Source: DATBGZ01 sp036557785 (lineage in GTDB: Bacteria > Actinomycetota > Actinomycetes > Mycobacteriales > Micromonosporaceae). From it: a stretch of 62,231 nucleotides of DNA. Below the pieces are notes generated by a model. It did not search any database and was not told the DNA's origin. It saw only the letters and a list, made by a program, of their open reading frames with translations. The stretch's first letter is position 1. Every line of letters begins with the position of its first letter. The stretch covers positions 1-62,231 of the forward strand of contig DATBGZ010000069.1 in NCBI GenBank assembly GCA_036557785.1, given 5' to 3'. A program made the position numbers and the translations under genes. Of the stretch, positions 52,205-61,241 are shown piece by piece.

Positions 52205-52230
52205 GTACGGCCGGCGCTGGCCGGCCGTAC
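52205..52230 (-). terminator. Perfect 11-bp hairpin between the two coiled-coil genes
   Basis: GTACGGCCGGC (52205-52215) and GCCGGCCGTAC (52220-52230) pair perfectly around the 4-nt loop GCTG. On the minus strand it lies just after the 400-residue coiled-coil gene and before the 635-residue one, so it can separate their expression. The strong stem lacks a T-run. The rest of the 52109-52318 gap has no further feature. Confidence 0.55.
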
Positions 52231-52318
52231 GGTCGTGCTGATCTGTGTGCATGTCTCTCGGCACGCGCCGATGCCCCTGCGTGACCTGCAGAGCACCCTG
52301 CGTCGACTCGGCCGGGAA

Positions 52319-53521
52319 TCAGCCCTTCTGTTGCGGCTGCCCGCCACCGGGCTGGCCCGGCACGATGCCGGCGAGGCCCGAGAGCATCTGCCCGAGCTGT
52401 GCGGTGACCGCGTTCTTCTGGCGGGTGAGGTCCTCCAGTTCCCGGCGGGCGGCGTTCGTGGTGAGCTCGGCCTCGGACCTGGCCTCGGTGAGCACCCGGT
52501 GCGCCTCGGCGCGGGCGTCGTTGACGGTCTTGTCCGCCAGCGCCTTCGCCTTCTCGATGGTCTCCGTGGCCGTGCGCTCCGAGTCGACGCGCCGCACCTC
52601 CGCGCGCTGTTCGATCTCGCGCGCGCGCTCCTCGGCTGCCCGGGCGCGACCCTCGGCCTCGCCCACGAGCTTGTTGGTGTTCGCGACCGCGGCCGCGTGG
52701 CGCTGCGACTCCTCGCGCTCGGCCTTCTCCCGGCGCTCGGCGAGTTCGAGCGAGAGCGCCTGCAGCTCCTTGTCCCGGCGGTCCTTCGCCTCGGCGTGCA
52801 GCTTCGCGGCCTCGGCGCGCTTCTCCTCGGCCTCGCGGGCGGCCTTCGCCCGCAGCTGGGTGATCTCGCGCTCGGCGGTGGCACGCATCGTGGCGACCTC
52901 GCGCTCGATGGTCGCCTTGAGCTCGGCCACCTCGTGGGCCGTGGCGGCGCGCAGGGCCTTGGTCTCGCGGTCGGCGTCCGTACGCAGGGTGTCCGCCTCG
53001 CGGCGCACCTGCATGCGCAGCTCGGCGACCTCACGCTCGGCGACGGCCCGCAGGTTGCTGGCGTCACGTTCCGCGGACGCCTTCATGGCGGCGGCCTCGG
53101 CCCGGGCCTTGTCGGTGATCTCGCGGGCCTCCAGCCGCGCGCCGGAGATGATCCCCTCGGAGTCGCGCTTGGACTCGCCGCGGTGCTCGTTCGCCTGCTC
53201 CTCGGCGAGGCGCAGGATCTGCTCCACCCGGGTGCCCAGGCCCGACAGCGTCGGCCGGCCCTGCTCCTCGAGCTGCTTGGACTGGTCGGACAGCTTCTGC
53301 TGCGCCGATGTCAGCGCCTGCTCGGCCTGCTTGGCCCGCCGTACAGACTCGGCGAGCCGCTGCTCGGCCTCGGCCCGCGCAGCCTCCGACTGCGCCAGAG
53401 CTGCGTTGAGGCGCTGGACGAAGTCGTCAACCTGAGGCCGGTCGTAGCCACGGAGGACGACCGTGAAGTCAGGCTGTGAGTTGGCGTTCTCGAAGAACGT
53501 CACCGAAGACTGCGAAGCCAT
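52319..53521 (-). CDS. DivIVA-domain coiled-coil protein (Scy/FilP-like), 400 residues
   Basis: A coiled-coil protein starting MASQSSVTFFENANSQPDF, followed by the DivIVA-like FTVVLRGYDRPQVDDFVQRLN (residues about 18-38). An almost uninterrupted Ala/Glu/Arg-rich coiled coil runs to about residue 370, and a Gly/Gln-rich tail (PGQPGGGQPQQKG) ends the protein. The N-terminal block is clearly related to that of the 635-residue neighbour, so the pair arose by duplication. Family knowledge suggests an intermediate-filament-like role in polarity and cell shape. Confidence 0.88.
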   Translation of the reverse strand: MASQSSVTFFENANSQPDFTVVLRGYDRPQVDDFVQRLNAALAQSEAARAEAEQRLAESVRRAKQAEQALTSAQQKLSDQSKQLEEQGRPTLSGLGTRVEQILRLAEEQANEHRGESKRDSEGIISGARLEAREITDKARAEAAAMKASAERDASNLRAVAEREVAELRMQVRREADTLRTDADRETKALRAATAHEVAELKATIEREVATMRATAEREITQLRAKAAREAEEKRAEAAKLHAEAKDRRDKELQALSLELAERREKAEREESQRHAAAVANTNKLVGEAEGRARAAEERAREIEQRAEVRRVDSERTATETIEKAKALADKTVNDARAEAHRVLTEARSEAELTTNAARRELEDLTRQKNAVTAQLGQMLSGLAGIVPGQPGGGQPQQKG

Positions 53522-53769
53522 GCCGCACATACTTCCAGACCACCCCGGTGCCTCCGCAAGGCCGGGGGCCTCACCAATCCCGCCAAAATGGGCTCGCCGG
53601 GGAGTCGACGGCCTTCCCGTGCGTGCCCGACCGAAGGCGACATAAGCGATCCAGCCGGACGGAAAGTGACGGAACACAACGAATCCATCGGCCCCAGCGA
53701 ATCGCTTTGTCCGTCATTGTCCGGTGCAGTGGCGAGCCGTCAACCTCGCGACAGGGACGGCCGGTCGGC

Positions 53770-54711
53770 TCAGGCGAGGCGCGCCACGAGTGGTGCGGCC
53801 GCCTCGAGATTCGAGCCGAGGTGCACGTAGCTGATCCCGAACCGCTCGCGCAGCTCGACCAGGGAGTCGACGCACTCATCGACGCAGCCGTGCAGGACCG
53901 CGAGCGAGGTGGCGAGCTGCTCCGGGCTGGCGTGCTGCGCGTGGCTGGAGACGCAGCGGTGCTCGGTCGCGCCGACACGTACGCGCAGGTCCAGGATGCG
54001 GGTCTGGTACTCCAGGCCGTCCGGGTCGCGCCCGGCCTCGATCGCCGCCGCCCGCGCCCACGAGACCCGCTGCGCGACCCGCTGCGGGGTCAGGTCGGCG
54101 ACCGCGGCCAGCGGGTCGGCCGCCTGGGTGAGCACGGGGTTGATGCCCGCGATGTCGGCGCTGCGACCGGCGAGCTCCAGGACCCGCCGGCCGCCGCCTC
54201 CGATCAGCAGCGGCGGGTGTGGGCGCTGCACCGGCGCGGGCAGCCCGACCAGCTCGGTCACCTGGTAATGCTTGCCGAGATACGTCACGGGCCTGACGCC
54301 GAAGAGCTCGGTGATGACGTCGACGGCCTCGGCGAGGCGGTCGATGCGCACCCCCGGGGAGTCGAAGGGGAGCCCCGCGGCGTCATGGTCGTCGCTGCGC
54401 CAGCCCGCACCGATGCCGAACTCGACGCGCCCGCCGGAGAAGACGTCGAGGTTGGCGATCGCCTTGTGCAGCAGGACCGGGTGGCGAAAGTCGTTGCAGA
54501 AGACCATGCCGGTCACGTGCAACCGGGTGGTCGCCTCGGCCGCGACGGTCATCGCGACGATCGGGTCCATCGCCCAGCCATGGGTGAAGTGGTCGGAGAC
54601 CGCGGCCGCGTGGAACCCGAGATCTTCGATGCGACGCAACTCGTCGCGCCACCGTGCCCCTGGCCGGTCGAGGCCCGGCATGGACAGGGAGAACTTGAAT
54701 GGGCGGATCAG
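53770..54711 (-). CDS. LLM-class F420-dependent oxidoreductase
   Basis: A TIM-barrel oxidoreductase of about 313 residues. It contains VSDHFTHGWAMDPIVAM, GRVEFGIGAGWRSDDHDAAGLPFDSPGVRIDRLAEAVDVI in outline, and PHPPLLIGGGGRRVLELA. ATG 54681 would remove the first barrel strand. Continuing upstream in frame gives IRPFKFSLSMPGLDRPG, which restores the strand, and the first candidate start there is CTG 54711, spaced correctly after AGGAG. The actinobacterial cofactor is probably F420. The substrate is unknown. Confidence 0.88.
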   Translation of the reverse strand: MIRPFKFSLSMPGLDRPGARWRDELRRIEDLGFHAAAVSDHFTHGWAMDPIVAMTVAAEATTRLHVTGMVFCNDFRHPVLLHKAIANLDVFSGGRVEFGIGAGWRSDDHDAAGLPFDSPGVRIDRLAEAVDVITELFGVRPVTYLGKHYQVTELVGLPAPVQRPHPPLLIGGGGRRVLELAGRSADIAGINPVLTQAADPLAAVADLTPQRVAQRVSWARAAAIEAGRDPDGLEYQTRILDLRVRVGATEHRCVSSHAQHASPEQLATSLAVLHGCVDECVDSLVELRERFGISYVHLGSNLEAAAPLVARLA

Positions 54712-54902
54712 CCTGCTCCTGCACGTTTCCTATCAAAACAGTCCTTACCAGGGCAACCCGCAGGGACCCCGGGTGGCGACGGCATGGGCGAGTCGGCTTG
54801 GTGACAGGAGACGGGCGTCGATCGGGTTTCTGGCCGAACTGGGTTCGCGCCGGCCGTACGGTTGGCCGCGGTTGCACCGGTGCGTACCCACAGGAGATCG
54901 CC

Positions 54903-55799
54903 ATGACCGTCGTCTACTTCGACTCGCCCCTCTCCGATGACGAGCGTCGCGAGAAGCTCTTCGCCGGCGACCTGTTCGTCTACTCACCGACGCCGGCCAC
55001 GAAGGCGCTCGTGGCCTTTGCCCGGCAGATGAGCGAGGAGGCGTTCGCCCCGCACTTCCCGCCGGACGCCCAGCATCACCTCGGCGGTCAGGCGTACGTC
55101 GATATCCTGGCCACGCTCAAGCCGACGTTCATCAACCACGGGCGGAGCAAGGAGCTCGTCGCCGCCGTGCTCGCCGAGCTCGGGGCCCGGCCGACGGACA
55201 CGTACTTCGACGTGCCGCGGCTGCGCTCGATGACCAGCGAGTACCTCAACGCCGGCCTCACCCTGCAGTTCGAGAGCCACCGCGACACCTGGTTCTCCGC
55301 CCCGTTCTGCCAGGTCAACTGGTGGATGCCGGTCTATGACGTGGTCGAGAGCAACGTGATGGCCTTCCACCCGCGCTACTTCGAGGGCGCGACCCGCAAC
55401 ACCTCCCGTGACTACGACTACTTCGAGTGGGTACGGACGGGTCGGACCATGGCCGCGCAGAACGTGGACATGGAGACCCGCAAGCAGCCGGAACTGGAGG
55501 AGCCGGTGGAGCTGACGCCGGACATCCGGCTGATCACGCCGCCCGGTGGCTTGATCGTCTTCTCCGGCGCGCAACTGCACACCACCGTGCCGAACACGTC
55601 GGGGCGCACCAGGTTCTCGATCGACTTCCGTACGGTCAACGTCCTCGATGTCGAGACCGGCCGGGGTGCGCGCAACGTCGACTCGTTCTGCACCGGGACC
55701 AACCTCGGCGACTTCCTGCGCACCACCGACCACGCCACGCTGCCGCAGGAGCTTATCGACGCGTACGTGAACAAGGTGTCGAGCCCGGCGGGGGTGTAG
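54903..55799 (+). CDS. Probable Fe(II)/2-oxoglutarate-dependent dioxygenase
   Basis: A 298-residue protein. The likely iron ligands are His127-x-Asp129 (FESHRDTWF) and His225 (FSGAQLHTTVP). Arg237 or Arg243 in SGRTRFSIDFRTV may bind 2-oxoglutarate. The jelly-roll layout (GGLIVFSGAQLH) matches phytanoyl-CoA-type or small-molecule hydroxylases. ATG 54903 follows an AGGAGATCGCC ribosome-binding site. There is no close functional link to its neighbours, so the substrate is unknown. Confidence 0.78.
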   Translation: MTVVYFDSPLSDDERREKLFAGDLFVYSPTPATKALVAFARQMSEEAFAPHFPPDAQHHLGGQAYVDILATLKPTFINHGRSKELVAAVLAELGARPTDTYFDVPRLRSMTSEYLNAGLTLQFESHRDTWFSAPFCQVNWWMPVYDVVESNVMAFHPRYFEGATRNTSRDYDYFEWVRTGRTMAAQNVDMETRKQPELEEPVELTPDIRLITPPGGLIVFSGAQLHTTVPNTSGRTRFSIDFRTVNVLDVETGRGARNVDSFCTGTNLGDFLRTTDHATLPQELIDAYVNKVSSPAGV

Positions 55800-55831
55800 C
55801 GACCGTCCCGTGCCGCAGGGCCGGGCCGCGC

Positions 55832-56302
55832 TCAGTGCCCCGGCGGTTGCACCAGCTCGACGAGCACGCCGCCGGCGTCCTTGGGGTGCACGAAGTTGAT
55901 CAGCGAGCCGGCCGTACCCCGGCGCGGGCTCTCGTAGAGCAGGCGCATGCCCCGATCGCGCAGGGCCACGCAGGTCGCCTCGATGTCCTCGACGGTGTAC
56001 GCGACCTGCTGGAGGCCGGGGCCGGACCGATCCAGGAACTTGGCGATCGTCGAGTCGGGGCTGGTTGGGGCGAGCAACTGCACGCACCCGCCGTCGGGGG
56101 TCGGGCCGACCGAGAGCATGGCCTCGCGCACGCCCTGCTCCTCGTTCGTCTCCACGTGCAGGCAGCGCATGCCGAAGACCCGCGCGTAGAACTCGATCGC
56201 GTCGTCGAGATCGGCGACCGCGATCCCGACGTGGTCGATGCGCCGCAGTCCCACGGAGGTGAGGGAATCGGCCCGGTCCGGTGGAAGATCATCGCTCGTC
56301 AT
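55832..56302 (-). CDS. mce: Methylmalonyl-CoA epimerase
   Basis: A 156-residue vicinal-oxygen-chelate protein that interconverts (2R)- and (2S)-methylmalonyl-CoA. The N-terminal RIDHVGIAVADLDDAIEFYARVFG contains a metal His. The other ligands are in QQVAYTVEDIEA and ELVQPPGH (Glu near the C-terminus). It diverges from the thiolase/meaB genes. Its place next to the Scy/FilP-type genes and the thiolase repeats the Streptomyces order. Confidence 0.95.
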   Translation of the reverse strand: MTSDDLPPDRADSLTSVGLRRIDHVGIAVADLDDAIEFYARVFGMRCLHVETNEEQGVREAMLSVGPTPDGGCVQLLAPTSPDSTIAKFLDRSGPGLQQVAYTVEDIEATCVALRDRGMRLLYESPRRGTAGSLINFVHPKDAGGVLVELVQPPGH

Positions 56303-56349
56303 GGCGCTAGTCTGACTGAGCGATCGTTCAGGTTTCCACAGGAGGCGTC

Positions 56350-57569
<1,220 letters not shown>

Positions 57570-57573
<4 letters not shown>

Positions 57574-58538
57574 ATCGGTCGGTCGGAGCACTCGTCACGG
57601 CGGCCCGCGACGGGGACGCCCGGGCGGTGGCTCGTCTGGTGAGCCTGGTCGAGGACGGCGACGAGCGGCTCGGTGAGATCGCGGCGGCGCTGGCCCCGTA
57701 CGCGGGCCGGGCCCAGGTCATCGGCCTCACCGGGGCCCCGGGCGTCGGCAAGTCCACGCTCACCAACGCGCTCGTCGCCGGGTACCGCGGCCAGGGGCGC
57801 AAGGTCGGCGTCCTGGCGGTCGACCCGAGCAGCCCGTTCACCGGCGGCGCGATCCTCGGTGACCGGGTACGGATGCAGGACCACGCGACCGACCCCGGCG
57901 TCTTCATCCGCTCGATGTCCAGCCGGGGCCACCTCGGCGGGCTCGCGGCCGCCACCCCACAGGCGGCGCGCGTGCTGGAGGCGGCGGGCTGCGAGATCAT
58001 CCTCGTCGAGACGGTCGGCGTCGGCCAGGCGGAGGTCGAGGTCGCCGCGCTCGCCGACACGACCGTGGTGCTGCTCGCCCCGGGGATGGGCGACGCGATC
58101 CAGGCCGCGAAGGCCGGCATCCTCGAGGTCGCCGATCTCTTCGTCGTGAACAAGGCCGACCGGGACGGCGCCGACGCCACGGTCCGGGACATCCGCGGCA
58201 TGTTGGCGCTGGCCGAGCGTCCCGTGGACGGGGACGAGGGCCGGTGGCGGCCGCCGGTGCTGAAGACGGCGGCCGAGCGCGGCGAGGGGATCGACCAGGT
58301 CGTCGCCGGGATCGCCGCCCACCACGACTTCCTCGCCGCCCATGGTCAGCTCACCGCGCGTCGCGAGCGCCGTGCGGCTGCCGAGGTGGAGCATCTCGCG
58401 CTCGGCATGCTGCGCACCCGTCTGGCTTCGGTCCATGGCGGCGCTACCCTGTCGGCCCTCGCCGCGGACGTGGCCGCCGGCCGCGTCGATGCCCATGCCG
58501 CGGCGGCGAGACTCGTGGCCGGCCTGGATACCGCGTGA
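57570..58538 (+). CDS. meaB: Methylmalonyl-CoA mutase-associated GTPase MeaB
   Basis: A 322-residue G3E-family GTPase that loads adenosylcobalamin into and protects the B12-dependent mutase. Walker A GAPGVGKST is at residues 55-63. Switch regions are VDPSSPFTGGAILGDRVRM and VETVGVGQAEVEV, and NKAD gives guanine specificity. It overlaps the thiolase gene by 4 nt. The mutase it serves is encoded one gene further on, with an ABC ATPase gene in between. Confidence 0.96.
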
Positions 58539-58585
58539 CGGACGCGGGGTCGACTTCTGCGCGACGGGATGGAATCTTGGCTGGC

Positions 58586-59293
58586 ATGACTGCGGCAGGC
58601 GCGACGACAGCACCCCGACCCCGTACGGGCTCCGATACGGCGGCGGGCAGGACCCTGGTGGTCGAGGCGGTGAGCGTCGCCTACAGCGGCAGGGTGGTGT
58701 TGCGCGACGTCAGCGTGACCGCACGCCCGGGCCGGATCCTCGCCGTGACGGGACCTTCGGGTGCCGGCAAGACGACCCTGCTCTCGGTGATGGCCGGGCT
58801 GGTCAAGCCGGTCGAGGGGATCGTGCGGCTCGACCAGACCCCGCTGCGGTCCCGCGACCACGCGGTCGGGCTCAACATCGTCATCGTGCCGCAGGACAAC
58901 GGATTGGCCCCGATCCTCACCGCGGCCGAGAACGTTCAGGTCGCCCTCGTCGCGGGACGGGTCAGGCCGCCGGAGGCGCGCCGACGTACGGCCGAGGCGC
59001 TCGACCGGGTCGGCCTGGCCGACCAGGGCGCGCAACTGGTCGAGGAGCTCTCCGGTGGCCAGCAGCAGCGCACGGCGCTGGCCCGGGGCCTGGCGCTGCG
59101 CGGGGATGTGCTGCTCGCCGACGAGGTCACCAGCGAACTCGACGCGCAGAGCCGGCAACGGGTGCTCGACCTGCTGCGGGCCGAGGCGAACCGCGGCGCG
59201 GTGGTCGTCTTCGCCACCCACGACCCTGATGCGGCCGCGACCTGTGATGGCGAGATCCACCTCAGCGACGGCGCGGCGACCATCGTCCGCTGA
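58586..59293 (+). CDS. ABC transporter ATP-binding protein (MacB/LolD-like)
   Basis: A 235-residue ATPase; a GTG at 58535 overlapping the meaB stop would add 17 residues. It has Walker A GPSGAGKTT, the Q-loop VPQDNGLAPILTAAENVQV, the signature LSGGQQQRTALARGLALRG, and ADEVTSELDAQSRQ as Walker B/D-loop. This type normally pairs with FtsX-fold permeases, and such a permease starts at 61242, after the mutase gene. The pair probably forms one export or mechanotransmission machine. Confidence 0.92.
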   Translation: MTAAGATTAPRPRTGSDTAAGRTLVVEAVSVAYSGRVVLRDVSVTARPGRILAVTGPSGAGKTTLLSVMAGLVKPVEGIVRLDQTPLRSRDHAVGLNIVIVPQDNGLAPILTAAENVQVALVAGRVRPPEARRRTAEALDRVGLADQGAQLVEELSGGQQQRTALARGLALRGDVLLADEVTSELDAQSRQRVLDLLRAEANRGAVVVFATHDPDAAATCDGEIHLSDGAATIVR

Positions 59294-59362
59294 CTCACCG
59301 GACCCGACCGCACACCAAGGGCCCGCGTGACCACGACCCAAACGGTCGTTAAGGTTGTCCCC

Positions 59363-61045
59363 ATGAATGCCGGGGAGATCGAGGCGGGTCGCGGGCGCTG
59401 GCGGGAACGCTATGCGGCCTCGCGACTGCGTGACGCGGACTTCACCACGCTGTCGGGCACCGAGGTCGAGCCGGCCTACGGGCCGCCGCCGGGCGACGCG
59501 GTCGATGGATTCGAGCGCATCGGATGGCCGGGGGAGTACCCGTACACCCGGGGCCTTTACCCGACCGGATACCGGGGGCGGGCCTGGACGATCCGCCAGT
59601 TCGCCGGCTTCGGCAACGCGAGGCAGACCAACGAGCGCTACCGCATGCTGCTCGCGGCGGGCGGCGGAGGACTGAGCGTCGCGTTCGACATGCCAACCCT
59701 GATGGGGCGCGACTCGGACGACCCGCGGTGTATCGGCGAGGTCGGGCATTGCGGTGTCGCGATCGACTCGGCCGCCGACATGGAGGTCCTGTTCGACGGC
59801 ATCCCACTCGCGTCCACGACGACGAGCATGACCATCTCCGGCCCGGCCGTGCCGATCTTCTGCATGTATGTGGTCGCCGCCGAGCGACAGGGCGCGGATG
59901 TGTCCACACTGGACGGCACGCTGCAGACCGACATCTTCAAGGAGTACACGGCCCAGAAGGAGTGGCTGTTCGCCCCCGAGCCACACCTGCGCCTCATCGG
60001 CGACCTGATGGCGTACTGCGCGACCAACCTGCCCCGGTACAAGCCGCTGTCGGTCTCCGGTTACCACATCCGGGAGGCGGGCTCGACCGCCGCGCAGGAG
60101 CTCGCCTTCACCCTCGCCGATGGCTTCGCCTACGTCGAGCTGGGCCTGTCCCGTGGCCTGGACATCAACACCTTCGCGCCCGGCCTGTCCTTCTTCTTCG
60201 ACTCGCATGTGGACTTCTTCGAGGAGATCGCGAAGTTCCGCGCGGCGCGGCGCATCTGGGCCCGGTGGCTGCGCGAGCGCTACGGCGCCACCAGCGAGAA
60301 GGCGCTGTGGCTGCGCTTCCATACGCAGACGGCCGGGGTCAGCCTCACCGCTCAGCAGCCGGTCAACAACGTCGTACGGACCGCGATCGAGGCGCTCGCC
60401 GCCGTCCTGGGCGGCACCAACTCCCTGCACACCAATGCCCTCGACGAGACCCTGGCTCTGCCCACCGAGGAGGCGGCCGAGATCGCGCTGCGCACCCAGC
60501 AGGTGATCCTCGAGGAGACCGGGGTCGCGAACGTGGCCGACCCACTCGGAGGTTCCTGGTACGTGGAGGCGCTCACCGATCGCATCGAGGCGCAGGCCGA
60601 GGAGATCTTCGCCCGCATCCTCGCCATGGCCAGCGACCGGCAGCACGCCACGATGACCGACGGCATCCTGAAGGGCATCGAGGGGGGTTGGTTTGTCGGG
60701 GAGATCGCCGACGCGGCGTTCGCGTACCAGCAGGCGCTGGAGAAGGGGACCAAGAAGGTCGTCGGCGTCAACACCCACACCGCCACGGTCACGAAGGACC
60801 TGGAGATCCTGCGGGTGTCCCACGAGGTCGAGACCCGGCAGCGCGAGGTGCTGGGCGAGCGTCGGGCGCTCCGCGACAACGCGGTGGTCACGGCGACGCT
60901 GGCCGCGTTGACGGAGGCGGCCCGCGGCGAGGCGAACCTCGTGCCACCGATGCTCGAGGCGGTCCGGGCAGAGGCAACACTCGGCGAGATATGTGGTGCC
61001 CTGCGCGAGGTGTGGGGCAGCTACCGCGAGCCGGTCCGGTTCTGA
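59363..61045 (+). CDS. icmA: Isobutyryl-CoA mutase large subunit (B12-dependent, no B12 domain)
   Basis: A 560-residue acyl-CoA mutase catalytic chain. It has the TIM-barrel domain of the methylmalonyl-CoA mutase family (GWPGEYPYTRGLYPTGYRGRAWTIRQFAGFG in outline) but ends near residue 560 without the cobalamin-binding domain, which must come from a separate small subunit. The two substrate-determining positions are Phe80 (RQFAGF) and Gln198 (AQKEW). Methylmalonyl-CoA mutases have Tyr and Arg there, and isobutyryl-CoA mutase has Phe80/Gln198. ATG 59363 gives exactly the IcmA residue numbering and has AAGG upstream; a GTG at 59327 is less likely. It interconverts isobutyryl- and n-butyryl-CoA. 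Confidence 0.9.
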   Translation: MNAGEIEAGRGRWRERYAASRLRDADFTTLSGTEVEPAYGPPPGDAVDGFERIGWPGEYPYTRGLYPTGYRGRAWTIRQFAGFGNARQTNERYRMLLAAGGGGLSVAFDMPTLMGRDSDDPRCIGEVGHCGVAIDSAADMEVLFDGIPLASTTTSMTISGPAVPIFCMYVVAAERQGADVSTLDGTLQTDIFKEYTAQKEWLFAPEPHLRLIGDLMAYCATNLPRYKPLSVSGYHIREAGSTAAQELAFTLADGFAYVELGLSRGLDINTFAPGLSFFFDSHVDFFEEIAKFRAARRIWARWLRERYGATSEKALWLRFHTQTAGVSLTAQQPVNNVVRTAIEALAAVLGGTNSLHTNALDETLALPTEEAAEIALRTQQVILEETGVANVADPLGGSWYVEALTDRIEAQAEEIFARILAMASDRQHATMTDGILKGIEGGWFVGEIADAAFAYQQALEKGTKKVVGVNTHTATVTKDLEILRVSHEVETRQREVLGERRALRDNAVVTATLAALTEAARGEANLVPPMLEAVRAEATLGEICGALREVWGSYREPVRF

Positions 61046-61241
61046 AACGCGGGCCTGCGGGCACCAGACGGGCCCTGCCGCCGGCCGGATACGCGGTGTC
61101 CGTCAAGCGGAACCGGGGTCGACTTCCTGACCAGACAGCGACTACCCTCCGCTGAGCCGGCGGTCGTCACCACCCTGCTGCCTTCGTGGAGAACGTTGAC
61201 GATCCGGCTTGCCCCGAATGTAGCCAAGGACGGGACGGGCT

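Noticed and set aside
50675..53479. A 934-codon open frame on the plus strand opposite the two coiled-coil genes
   Set aside because: It is antisense to two genes with clear DivIVA-like domains. Its product is Leu/Gly/Arg-rich low complexity, as expected from the complement of GC-rich Ala/Glu/Arg codons.
58346..60823. An 825-codon minus-strand open frame opposite meaB, the ABC ATPase and the mutase
   Set aside because: It is a shadow of three strongly conserved genes; such long antisense frames are expected at this GC content.
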